Source: DASXHD01 sp036488725 (GTDB taxonomy: Bacteria > Myxococcota_A > Polyangia > Polyangiales > Polyangiaceae). Taken from it: 64,000 nt of DNA. The stretch spans positions 51,100 to 115,099 of the forward strand of contig DASXHD010000111.1 in assembly GCA_036488725.1 (NCBI GenBank). Reading direction: 5' to 3'. The notes below the pieces were generated by a model. It was not told the DNA's origin, ran no database searches, and saw only the letters and a program-made list of their open reading frames with translations. A program made the position numbers and the translations under genes. Below are positions 26,330 to 36,000 of this stretch, in pieces. Numbering within the stretch: position 1 is the stretch's first letter; each line of letters opens with the position of its first letter.

Positions 26330-27425
26330 GGACGAGCGTCGCGGCGACGACGCTCGCGACCAGGCGCGCGCCTTCGAGGCCGCGCGCCCACGGCTTGGAT
26401 TCGAGCAACCCGCCGAGCGCGACGAGCCCCGCGGCGATCACCGTGCACGCGGCCGCGAGCGGCACGGGGCGGAGCGCGCCGTGAAAGAACATGAGCGCCG
26501 ACGTCGCAGCGAGCAAAAGCGTGTATTGTGCAAACACGTATTGCCGCATTTTACGGGGCGGCGTGACGTCGTACTTCGCGCGCGACCGGACGTCGGCTTC
26601 GTATTTTTTCTCGCCCGTGCCGACCCACGCGGGCGACGCGAGCCACACGCGGAGGCGATCGACGCCGCGGAGACGCGACGTGCGCCGTCCTAGCTCGAGA
26701 AAATAATGAACCTGCGCCCAGAGCGGGTTGAAGCTCGCGAGCGGCTTGGTGATGCCGTAAACGCACGGCTCTTCTTCTTCGACGTAGGTCCCGAAGAGTC
26801 GGTCCCATACGATGAGCGTCGCGCCGTAATTCTTGTCGAGGTACTGCGCGTTGACCGCGTGGTGCACGCGGTGGTGCGCGGGCAAGTTCAAGATCCAATC
26901 GAGCGGGCCGCGGACTTTTCCGACGAGCTGGGTGTGAATCCAGAATTGATAGAGCGTCGAGAGCGCGTGGGTGACCGCGAAGACGAGCGGCGGCACGCCG
27001 AGCAGCGCGAGCGGCAAGTAAAACGGGAGCGCCGACCAGCCCGTCGTGATCGATTGGCGAAGCGCGACGGCGAGGTTGTAGTCCTCGCTCTGGTGGTGAA
27101 CGACGTGCGCCGCCCAGAGCAAGTTCACCTCGTGCGACGCGCGATGCCACCAGTAGTAAAAGAAATCGACGCCGACGAACGCGACGAGCCATGCGTGCCA
27201 TCCGTGGAGCTCCACGACGCGGAAGCGCGCGAAGACGAGCGCGTAAACTGCGAGCTGCGTCGCGGCGAAGAACATCGCTTCGATTTGCGAGGAGACGCCG
27301 CACGACAAATCGGTCAGCGAATCGGCGAGGCGATAGACGCGAACGCCGCGGCGACGCGCGACGAACGTCTCGACGCCGATGAGCGCGAAAAATCCTGGGA
27401 CCGCGAGCGCGATGGGGTCGACCAT
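26322..27425 (-). CDS. Fatty acid hydroxylase / sterol desaturase family membrane enzyme
   Basis: A 367-residue di-iron membrane oxygenase. The eight-histidine signature is complete: HRASH at 94-98, HVVHH at 107-111 and HRVHH at 185-189, with additional His between (VTHALSTLYQFWIH). Hydrophobic segments flank the motifs and extend at the C-terminus (about 310-365). The tail beyond 250 resembles alkylglycerol-monooxygenase-like members, which cleave ether lipids. Myxobacteria make ether lipids, so that role is plausible but unproven. It starts at ATG 27425, only 24 nt from the divergent neighbour's ATG. Confidence 0.88.
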   Translation of the reverse strand: MVDPIALAVPGFFALIGVETFVARRRGVRVYRLADSLTDLSCGVSSQIEAMFFAATQLAVYALVFARFRVVELHGWHAWLVAFVGVDFFYYWWHRASHEVNLLWAAHVVHHQSEDYNLAVALRQSITTGWSALPFYLPLALLGVPPLVFAVTHALSTLYQFWIHTQLVGKVRGPLDWILNLPAHHRVHHAVNAQYLDKNYGATLIVWDRLFGTYVEEEEPCVYGITKPLASFNPLWAQVHYFLELGRRTSRLRGVDRLRVWLASPAWVGTGEKKYEADVRSRAKYDVTPPRKMRQYVFAQYTLLLAATSALMFFHGALRPVPLAAACTVIAAGLVALGGLLESKPWARGLEGARLVASVVAATLVLI

Positions 27426-27449
27426 CTTTGCTTAGTGTATCGTCGTGCG

Positions 27450-28232
27450 ATGCGATCGTGGGGAGTCTGGTGCGCGAGCGCGGCCGTTGTGCTGGCCGCA
27501 TCGACCGCGCGCGCCGACACATGCCCCGTTCCGCAAGGCGGCGGCGCGCGGCTCGCGGCGCTCGACGCGCGCGCGCGCATCGATTTTTTGCATCGAAACG
27601 TCGACGCCCAAGCGCATTACGCGCGGCTTTGGAAATGGTGGTGGGTCGGCATCGGCTCCGCGACGTTCACGTCGAGCGCGGTGCAGGCGATCGGCTGGGC
27701 TGCCGGCAACGACAAGACGCGCGACGCCAACGTCGTCGACAACGTGATCGTCTCCGCCTTTTCGATCGTGACGCCGATTTTTGCGCTCGCTTTCGCGCTG
27801 CGCGTCGAGAAAGACGCGCCGGCCATCGACGAGCTCCTGCAGCAGACCGGGGACGGCGCGGCCGGGTCGTGCCTCGTCCTCGCGCGCATGGAAGAGCTTT
27901 TTCAGAAAGACGCCGACGAAGAAGCGCTGAACACCGGGATTCTGGCGCAAGTCGCGGCGATCGTCGGCGTGGGCGCGATGTTCGCGATCCTCGCGATCGA
28001 AGCGGCGGTCGCGACCGACCCGGACGTGCGCGACGCGCACTGGCTCAACGCGGCGACCAACGGCATCGGCGGGCTCATCCTCACCGAGGCGCAGGTCCTC
28101 ACGACGCCGACCGGCGCCATCAGCGCGTACCGAAGCTATTTGAAGGGGGACCTGCCGCGCGCCCCGAAAGTCAGCTGGTCGGTCGTGCCGCTCGTCGCGA
28201 CCCCGGGCGTCGCGTTCAAATTGTCATTTTGA
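27450..28232 (+). CDS. Exported membrane protein of unknown function, 260 aa
   Basis: Starts at ATG 27450 (MRSWGVWCASAAVVLAASTARA), with a signal peptide likely cleaved after ARA. Three further hydrophobic segments follow (WWWVGIGSATFTSSAVQAIG, VIVSAFSIVTPIFALAFAL, VAAIVGVGAMFAILAIEAAVA). The family is not recognised. Conserved-looking features are the two cysteines (DTCPVPQ and GSCLVLA). Its stop abuts the convergent downstream gene: TGATCA is shared between the two stop codons. Confidence 0.7.
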   Translation: MRSWGVWCASAAVVLAASTARADTCPVPQGGGARLAALDARARIDFLHRNVDAQAHYARLWKWWWVGIGSATFTSSAVQAIGWAAGNDKTRDANVVDNVIVSAFSIVTPIFALAFALRVEKDAPAIDELLQQTGDGAAGSCLVLARMEELFQKDADEEALNTGILAQVAAIVGVGAMFAILAIEAAVATDPDVRDAHWLNAATNGIGGLILTEAQVLTTPTGAISAYRSYLKGDLPRAPKVSWSVVPLVATPGVAFKLSF

Positions 28233-28613
28233 TCAAGGGCCGGCCACCGACGCGATGATCGATCGCAGCGCGGTCTGACCGAGCGCCGCGATGCAGATGA
28301 ACCACGCGACGCCGACTGCGCTCGCGACGATTTTCTGGAGCTGCTTGCGGCGCTCGACGACCGGCGGGCTCGACTTGCGAATGCTGTCCATCTCGAAGTC
28401 CGAGAGGCTCGTCGCGAGCGATCGCATCGGCGGACGCGACGGCGGCGGCGGCGGCGCAACGACGACCGGCGGCGCAACGACGACCGGTGGCCCGGACGGC
28501 TCGGTGATGTCGATCTCTTCGAGATCGGCGTCGTCGAGGATCTCTTCGACTGGCTGCAATTTTTCAGGCTGGTGGTCGCGCGGGCCCGGACGAGGAACTG
28601 TGAGCTTGCCCAT
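28233..28613 (-). CDS. Small tail-anchored proline/valine-rich protein
   Basis: A 126-residue protein. I start at ATG 28613 (MGKLTVPRPGPRD), with GGAG 6 nt upstream; an earlier in-frame ATG at 28658 has weaker support. An acidic patch (VEEILDDADLEEIDITEP) is followed by a duplicated PPVVVAP linker and one C-terminal membrane segment (IVASAVGVAWFICIAALG), so the protein is probably inserted tail first. The family is unknown and no enzymatic motif is present. Confidence 0.6.
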   Translation of the reverse strand: MGKLTVPRPGPRDHQPEKLQPVEEILDDADLEEIDITEPSGPPVVVAPPVVVAPPPPPSRPPMRSLATSLSDFEMDSIRKSSPPVVERRKQLQKIVASAVGVAWFICIAALGQTALRSIIASVAGP

Positions 28614-28726
28614 TTGCCACTCCATGCAGCAACGCGCGCGCCACACACGATCGCCCATATTTCACGGGGTTTTGTTGCGTCAGCGGCGCGCGAGCGGCTC
28701 GCCCGGGGGTCGGCGGATCCAGGACG

Positions 28727-29662
28727 CTACTTCGTCCGCGCGTTCATCCACGCGATGATGTCGCTCGTCACTTGCGCCTTCTCCGGCTCGTGCAGGAGAT
28801 CGTGGAACATGTTGCCGTAGAGCGTGAGCGTCTTGTCTTTCGAACGCGCGCGGTCGTAGAGCGCCTTGCTCCCGCGCGGCGGCGTCACGCGGTCGGCCTT
28901 GCCGTGCAAGATGAGGAGCGGCGCGTCGACCTGCTCCATGTTCGACTGAATTTTTCGAATGCCCGAGACGAGCTGCGCGGCCATGTGAGCGGGCGCAGCG
29001 CCTTGATAGACGAGCGGATCGCGCTTCCCCTCTTTGACGACCTCGGGGTCGCGCGAAAAATCATCGAGGTCCAGATTGAAAATGTCGAAGTCCGGAAAGA
29101 GCGCGGCGGTCGTCTTCGTCAAACCGATTTCGAAGCTCGACACGCCGGGGTCGAGCGCCGCGCCGCTCAAGATGATTCCGCGCACGCTCGGGTGGTACAT
29201 GATGTCGTCGAGCGCCACGATCGCGCCGCCCATGCTGTGACCGAAGACGAAGACCGGGACGTCCTCGTCAGCGATGGTGCGGCTGACGAAGATGTCGAGG
29301 TCCATCACGTAGTCGTCGAAGAGGAGAACGTTCACGCGGTTGCCCGCCGAGTCTCCGTGTCCGCGCAAATCGAATGCGTAGACCGCGTAGCCCGCGTCGT
29401 TCAGCGCGTGCGCGAAGTCGGCGTAGCGCGACGAATGATCTTTGAGCCCGTGCATGACGACTAGCGCGCCGCGCTTCGGCGTTTTCGTCGGTTGCCAGCT
29501 TTGCCAATAGAGCATCGTCTTGCCGACGCCCTCGAGCTCGCCTTGCGCGTGCTTGGTGCCCTCGGGCTGCGGCACCTCGGGCGGCATTCGAGCGGGCAGA
29601 TACGGCGTTCCACACGCGGTCGCGAGGAGCAGCACGGCCATTCCGAAGACATGTCGTTTCAT
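28727..29662 (-). CDS. Alpha/beta-hydrolase lipoprotein, monoacylglycerol-lipase-like
   Basis: A 311-residue protein with lipobox LATAC (Cys17) and a complete hydrolase fold. It shows an HG oxyanion turn (VMHGLKDHSSRYADFA), DLRGHGDSAG, the nucleophile S143 in VFGHSMGGAIVA, the acid in LHGKADRVTPP and the histidine in GNMFHDLLHEPE. This pattern is that of monoacylglycerol lipases and lysophospholipases of the serine aminopeptidase S33-like Hydrolase_4 group. Being a lipoprotein it acts in the periplasm or on the surface. It is divergent from the zinc-protein/glucan-synthase pair. Confidence 0.9.
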   Translation of the reverse strand: MKRHVFGMAVLLLATACGTPYLPARMPPEVPQPEGTKHAQGELEGVGKTMLYWQSWQPTKTPKRGALVVMHGLKDHSSRYADFAHALNDAGYAVYAFDLRGHGDSAGNRVNVLLFDDYVMDLDIFVSRTIADEDVPVFVFGHSMGGAIVALDDIMYHPSVRGIILSGAALDPGVSSFEIGLTKTTAALFPDFDIFNLDLDDFSRDPEVVKEGKRDPLVYQGAAPAHMAAQLVSGIRKIQSNMEQVDAPLLILHGKADRVTPPRGSKALYDRARSKDKTLTLYGNMFHDLLHEPEKAQVTSDIIAWMNARTK

Positions 29663-29798
29663 CTTTGGCGACCGGACACTAACCCGACGCCGCACGTGGC
29701 GGAAGGCAACGCGAGCGCAGGACCGCATCGAGACTGTGCCCATGAAAGGCGCATTTTGGCGCGGCACGCAGAGTGCAACGGGGCACGCCGGAGTCGAG

Positions 29799-30023
29799 AT
29801 GAACGGGAGCCTACGATTTCTCCGAAATGAGCACGCGCAGGGCGCGGCGATCGACGCTGCGTGGGACGGCGTCTCGGGGGCGAGCCCGTGCCCGATTTGC
29901 GGTTGCGACTCTCGTTGCCTTTGGCACTCGGAGTCGGACTTCGTCTGCTGCGCGCGCCGGCCGTCGGAGTGGCCGCTGACCAACGGTGGTTGGCTGCATC
30001 GGGTCGCGTCCGGCGGGACGTGA
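29799..30023 (+). CDS. Small zinc-finger-like protein coupled to the glucan synthase
   Basis: A 74-residue frame with a good site (GGAG, 5 nt before ATG 29799) ending in TGA 30021-30023, which overlaps the GTG of the next gene. It contains SPCPICGCDSRCLW, VCCARRPSEWP and NGGWLHR. The cysteines at 31, 34, 40 and 50/51 could bind zinc. The pattern CPxCG-x4-C ... C-x-R ... GGWLHR resembles the zinc-binding segment at the start of some phage and plasmid primases. Here it stands alone beside a glycan synthase gene. Its function is unknown; an upstream in-frame ATG at 29742 is an alternative start. Confidence 0.6.
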   Translation: MNGSLRFLRNEHAQGAAIDAAWDGVSGASPCPICGCDSRCLWHSESDFVCCARRPSEWPLTNGGWLHRVASGGT

Positions 30024-33000
30024 CGATCGGCGAGAGCGCGGTTCCGATCGCGCCGAGCCCGTGCCCCGGCGTGGGCCTCGGCACGCAGTGGGACGACGCC
30101 GCGCATCTTCGCGGCGAGCTCCACACCGCCGAGCGTCTCGCGCATCACGCGATCGAGGTCGCGCGCGCGCACGGCGTTCCGTCGCTCGCGGTGCCGCCGG
30201 GGCCGCTCCGCCAGCGCTTCGCCGTCGCGCGCGAGCGCATCGCGCGGGCCTACGACATTCTCTCGCGATCGTCGCGCGCGCGCCACGAGCCGTCGCCGGC
30301 CGAAGAGTGGCTGCTCGACAACTCGCACGTCGTCGACGATCAGATCCGCGAGGTCCAAGAAGATCTGCCGTGGGGTTATCTCGTCGAGCTTCCGCGGCTC
30401 GCGCACGGAAAGATGCGCGGCTATCCGCGCGTCTACGGGCTCTGCCTCGATTATTTGCGGCACACCGACGGGCGCGTGGATCTGCCGACGCTCGTCAGCT
30501 ACGTGAGCGCGTATCAAACCGTCCATCAGCTCGCGATCGGCGAGCTCTGGGCGATTCCGATCATGCTGCGCGTTGGGCTCGTGCTCGCGGCGTCGGCGCT
30601 CGCGGCGTCGGAGGCGGGCGCGCGCGATCGCGAGCGCGGCGAGACGTGGGCGGCGCGCGTCATCGAGCGCGGGCGAACGCCGCAGCGGGTCGCGACCGTG
30701 CTCGCGCAGCTCGAGCGGGAGGACCCGCCGGTCACCGCCGATTTGCTCGTGGAGATCGTGCGGCGCTTGCGCGAGCACGAGGCGCCGCTCGCGACCGCGA
30801 TCGATTGGGTGGCGTCGCATTGCGGCCGCATGGGCATCTCGGCCGAAGAGCTCGTTCGCCGGCATCACTTGAAGCAGGCGGCCGATCAAGTCTCGGTCGG
30901 CAACGCGATCACGAGCATGCGCGCGATCGGCGCGCTCGATTGGAACGCATTTTTCGAGCGAACGAGCACGGTCGAGAAGCTCCTCCGCCGCGATCCCGCG
31001 CGCGTCTACGCGGCGATGGACATCGCCACGCGCGATCGTTATCGGCACGCCGTCGAACGCATCGCGCGACGCTCGTCGACCGACGAGCCAGGCGTGGCCG
31101 ATGCGGCGCTGCGTTTGGCGAAACGCGGGCGCGCGCGGCGACGCGAGCTCGAACGCGGGCACGTCGGCTACTGGCTCGTCGGCGACGGTCGCGCCGAGCT
31201 CGAGCAGCGCGTCCACTTCAGGCCGCCGCTCGATCAGCGGCTGACGCGCGCCATTCTCCGATTTCCGTCGGCGTTTTATTTCGGTGCGCTCGCGGTGCTC
31301 ACGGCGGTCACGTGGATGGCGCTCTCGCCCGCGGGTGCGGCGCTCGCGGCGCTCTTGTTCGTGCCGGCGACCGAAATCGCGCTCGCGTTCCTGAACAGTC
31401 TCGTCGTCGCGGTCGTTCCGCCGCGGGTCCTCCCGAAGATGGGCTGGGAGCGCGGCATCCCGCCGGAGCATCGCACGCTCGTCGTCGTGCCCGCATTGCT
31501 CGACGGCCCCGACGGCGTCGCGCGTTTGCTCGAGTCACTCGAGATTCGTTCGCTCGCGAACCTCGACGACAACCTCCATTTCGCGCTGCTCACCGATTTT
31601 TGCGACGCCGATCGCGAGCACGAGCCCGAAGACGACGCGCTCGTCGCGCAGGTCGAGCGCGGCATCGCGGACCTCGACGCGCGCTGGTCGCGGCCGGGCG
31701 AGCATCGTTACATGCTGTTTCATCGCCGGCGCGTGCGCGACGCGACCGGCCGCTGGATGGGCTGGGAGCGAAAGCGCGGCAAGCTCGAAGAGCTGAACCG
31801 TCTCTTGCGAAATGGCGGCGACGGCACTTACGAAATCGTGACGGCGCCGCGCGAGCTCCTCGCGCACGTGCGCTACGTCCTCACGCTCGACGCCGACACC
31901 GATTTGCCGCGCGACACCGCGCGAAAGCTCGCCGCGACGATGGCGCATCCGCTGAATCGGCCGCGCCTCTCGCCGACCCGCGCTCGCGTCGCGCGCGGCC
32001 ACGGCGTCATTCAACCGCGCGTCGGCACGCGACCCGACAGCGCGCGCCGAACGCGCTGGACGCGCCTCGCGTCGACGCCGATCGGGCTCGACCCGTACAC
32101 GACCGCCGTGTCCGACGTGTATCAGGACCTCTTCGATCAAGGATCGTTCGTCGGAAAAGGGATCTACGACGTCGACGCGTTCGCCGCGGCGCTCGACGGG
32201 CGCGTGCCGGAGGGACGCCTCCTCAGTCACGATTTGTTCGAAGGGCTCTTCGCGCGGAGCGCGCTCGCGTCGGACATCGAGGTGCTCGACGAGCAGCCAT
32301 CTTCGTACGAGGTCACTGCCGCGCGTCAGCACCGATGGATTCGTGGCGATTGGCAGATGCTCCCGTGGCTGGTGTCGCGCGATCTCACGCTGCTCGACCG
32401 TTGGAAGATCTTCGACAACTTGCGCCGCAGCCTCGTCGCGCCGGCGATCGTCGTCGCGTGCTCTTTCGGTTGGCTGCACGGAACGCTCGCGGCTGCGCTC
32501 GCGACGAGCGCGCTCGTCGCGATTTTTCTCGTTCCCGTCTTCACGAGCGCGGTGCTCGCTGCGACGCAAGCGCGCAACCCGACGGCGTTCGTAGGCGCGG
32601 CGAGCGCGGACATCGCGGCCAACGCGCTCCGCTCGTTCATCCAAACCATCTTTCTGCTCGACGCGACGCTGCTCGCGGTCGACGCGATCGGACGCACGTT
32701 CTGGCGACTTTTCTTGAGCCGCCGCCGTCTCCTCGAGTGGACGACGATGAGCCAGAGCGAGCGGCGCGCGGGGCGCTCGGTTCACCCGCGGCTCGTCATC
32801 GCGGCGAGCCTCGCCGTGCTCGGGCTCGTCGCGGTCGCGTTGCGGGCGCCGTGGGACCTGCCGTTTGCGGCGCCGCCGCTGCTTCTATGGGCTGCGTCGC
32901 CCGCTGTCGCGTGGTGGCTCAGAAAGCCCGAGCCCGAAGAGGCGCCGACTCTCGCGCCGCTCGAGCGCAAAGAGCTCCGGCTCGTCGCGCGCCGCACCTG

Positions 33001-36000
33001 GCGCTTCTTCGAGACCTTCGTGACCGAGGCCGATCACTTTTTGCCGCCGGACAATTTCCAAGAAGACCCGCGCGGCGTGCTCGCGCGACGCACCTCGCCG
33101 ACCAACATCGGTCTCTATTTGCTCTCGGTCGGAGCCGCGCACGACTTCGGGTTCATTTCGCTCGGCGAAGCCGTGCGCCGTTGGAACCAGACGCTCGACA
33201 CGCTCGACAAGCTCACGCGCCACGAGGGACACATCCTCAACTGGTACGACACCGCGACGCTCGCGCCGCTCGAGCCGCGCTACGTCTCGACGGTCGACAG
33301 CGGGAACCTCGCCGCTTACCTCTGGACGGTGCGCGAGACGTGCGAGGATCTCGCGCGTGCGCCGTGCTCGATCGACGCGCACCTCGAAGCGGCCGACGAC
33401 GCGCTCGCGCTCGCGGTCTTCGCCGAGCCGCACGACGAGATCGAGTCGCTGCGCGCCGAGCTCGCGTCGGCTCGCGCCGAGCTCACCGGCGACGCGACGC
33501 ACGATCGAGAAACGCTCCGGGCTGCAGCGGCTGCGCTCGCGAGCGCGCTCGGGGAGCCGTGGGCGCAGAATGGGGCGAGCGACGTTCAGGGCGGCGTGCG
33601 CCGCGCGGCGCGCCTTCTCGCCGACGTGATCGAAGAGCGAGCTCGCCTCGACGCACCCGAAGCGCGCGAGGCGATGAACGCTTCGCTCCACGCCGTCGGC
33701 GAACGCGCGTGCGCACTCGCGGAAGCGATGTCGTTTCGATTTTTGCTCGACGAAGAGCGAAAGCTCTTCTCCATCGGCTACAACGTGACGACCGCGCGTC
33801 TCGACGCGGGGTTTTACGACTTGCTCGCGTCGGAGGCGCGTCTCGCGAGCCTCGTCGCCATCGCCAAAGGCGAAGCGCCGCAGGAGCATTGGTTTCGGCT
33901 CGGCCGGCCGCGAGCGCGCGTCTCGCGCCGCGAAGGCCCGGTGCTCCTCTCGTGGAGCGGCTCGATGTTCGAGTTCTTGATGCCGCTCCTCGTGACCAAG
34001 AACTTCGAGGGCACGCTGCTCGATCAGACGTATCACGCCGCCGTGCAGCGCCAGATGGACTACGGGGTCGAGCGCGCCGTGCCGTGGGGCGTGTCCGAGT
34101 CGGCGTTCAACTTGATGGACCTCGCGATGACGTATCAGTATCGCGCGTTCGGCGTGCCCGGGCTCGGGCTCAAAGCCGGCCTCGCCGAGGATCTCGTCGT
34201 CGCGCCGTACGCGACCGCGCTCGCTGCGCAAGTTCGCCCGCGCGCAGCCGCAGAAAATTTTCGGACGCTCGCGCGGATGCGCGCGCTCGGCGCGTACGGC
34301 TTCTACGACGCCGTCGATTTCACGCCGCGTCACCTGCCGCCGGGTCGCACGAGCGTCCTGGTCAAAACGTTCATGGCGCATCACCAGGGCATGACGCTCG
34401 TCGCGCTCGACAACGCGCTGAACGGCGCGCCGATGCAGCGACGCTTCCACGAGAGCACGCGGATCAAGTCGTCCGAGCTCTTGCTCCAAGAGCGCGTCCC
34501 CGCGCGCGCGCCGCTCGCGCAGATTCACGCCGCGATGCTCCGAACGCCGCAGCTCAACGAGCCCGAGCTCGACGTCGCCGAGCACGTCGGCCTCGGCGCG
34601 CACCCGACCGCGCGCCTCCATTTGCTCGGGCACGGCGAGCTCTCGAGCGCGATCACCGTGCTCGGCGAAGGTTTCACGACGTGGAAAGGCCTCGACGTGC
34701 ATCGCTTCCGCGAGGACGCGGCGATCGAAGCAGGCGGGCTCTACGTTTACCTGCGCGATCGCGAGTCGCACCGCGTTTGGTCGGCCGGCTTCGCGCCGAC
34801 GCGCGCCGAGCCGGACTATTACGACGTGCAGCTCGCGATCGATCGTGTCGAGATCGTCCGGCGCGACGGCGACATCGAGACGACGACCGAGATCGTCGTG
34901 TCCCCCGAGCGGCCCGCGGAGGTTCGCCGCGTGACCCTCGCGAATCACGGGTCCTCCGCGCGCGAAATCGAGCTCACGACGTACGCCGAGGTCGTGCTCG
35001 CCCCGCGCGCAGCCGACGTCGCGCATCGCGCATTCGTCGGAATGTTCGTCGAGACCGAGGCGCTCCCCGAGCAGGGCGCGCTCCTCGCGCGACGACGACC
35101 GCGCGGCGAAAGCGAAGAAGAAGTGTGGCTCGCTCAGGTCCTCTTCGCCGAGGGCGGCGCGTGGCAAGAGGGCGTCGAGTGGGAGACCTCACGCGCGAAG
35201 TTCGTCGGCCGCGGGCACACGACCGCTGATCCGATCGCGCTCGCCGCGCCGCTCGGCAAGACGACCGGCGCCGTGCTCGACCCCGTGCTCGCGATGCGCC
35301 GAGTCGTGCGCCTCGAGCCCGGCGGACACGCGCGCATCACGCTGACGAGCGCGCTCGCGACCTCGCGCGAGGAAGCGCTCGAGCTCGTCGCGATTTCGGC
35401 GACGCCGCACATCCTTCCGCGCGCGTTCGAGCTCGCGTGGGCCGACGCGCGCGTCGAGCTGCGGCACCTCGGCGTGAGCGCGGCGCAGTCGCATCGCTTC
35501 CAGCGGCTCCTCTCGGCGATCGTCTTTCCGCAACCTGCGCTCCGCGCGTCGATCGATCGCCGCGATTTCGACGGGCACGGCCGCGGCGGCCTCTGGGCGC
35601 ATGGGATCTCGGGGGACCTGCCGATCGTCGTCGTGCGGATCGACCACCCCGACTTCGCCGATCTCTTCGCCGAGCTGCTCCGCGCGCACGAGTTCTTCCG
35701 ACTCAACGGCGTCGCGATCGATCTCGTCGCGCTGAACGAAGAGCTCCCCGGTTACATGCAGCCGCAGCAGCAGACTCTCCTCTCCGTCGTGCGCGCGAGC
35801 CCGGGCGCGGCGCGGCTCGATCAACGCGGCGGCGTCTTCGTACGGCGCATGCACGAGATGACCGAGGGCGACCGCATGCTGCTCTTGGCCGACGCGCGCG
35901 TCGTGCTCGCGGCGTCGCGCGGCTCGCTCGCGCGACAGCTCCGGCGCATCACGGTCGAAGGCGCCGCGCGCCCCGCGGATCTCGTGCCGTCGCGGAAGGC

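Noticed and set aside
29861..30019. Longer cyclic glucan synthase start at ATG 29861
   Set aside because: This segment in that frame reads Leu/Arg/Ala-rich, while another frame holds the zinc-finger protein with its own ribosome site. GTG 30020 overlaps its stop, so I chose that start.
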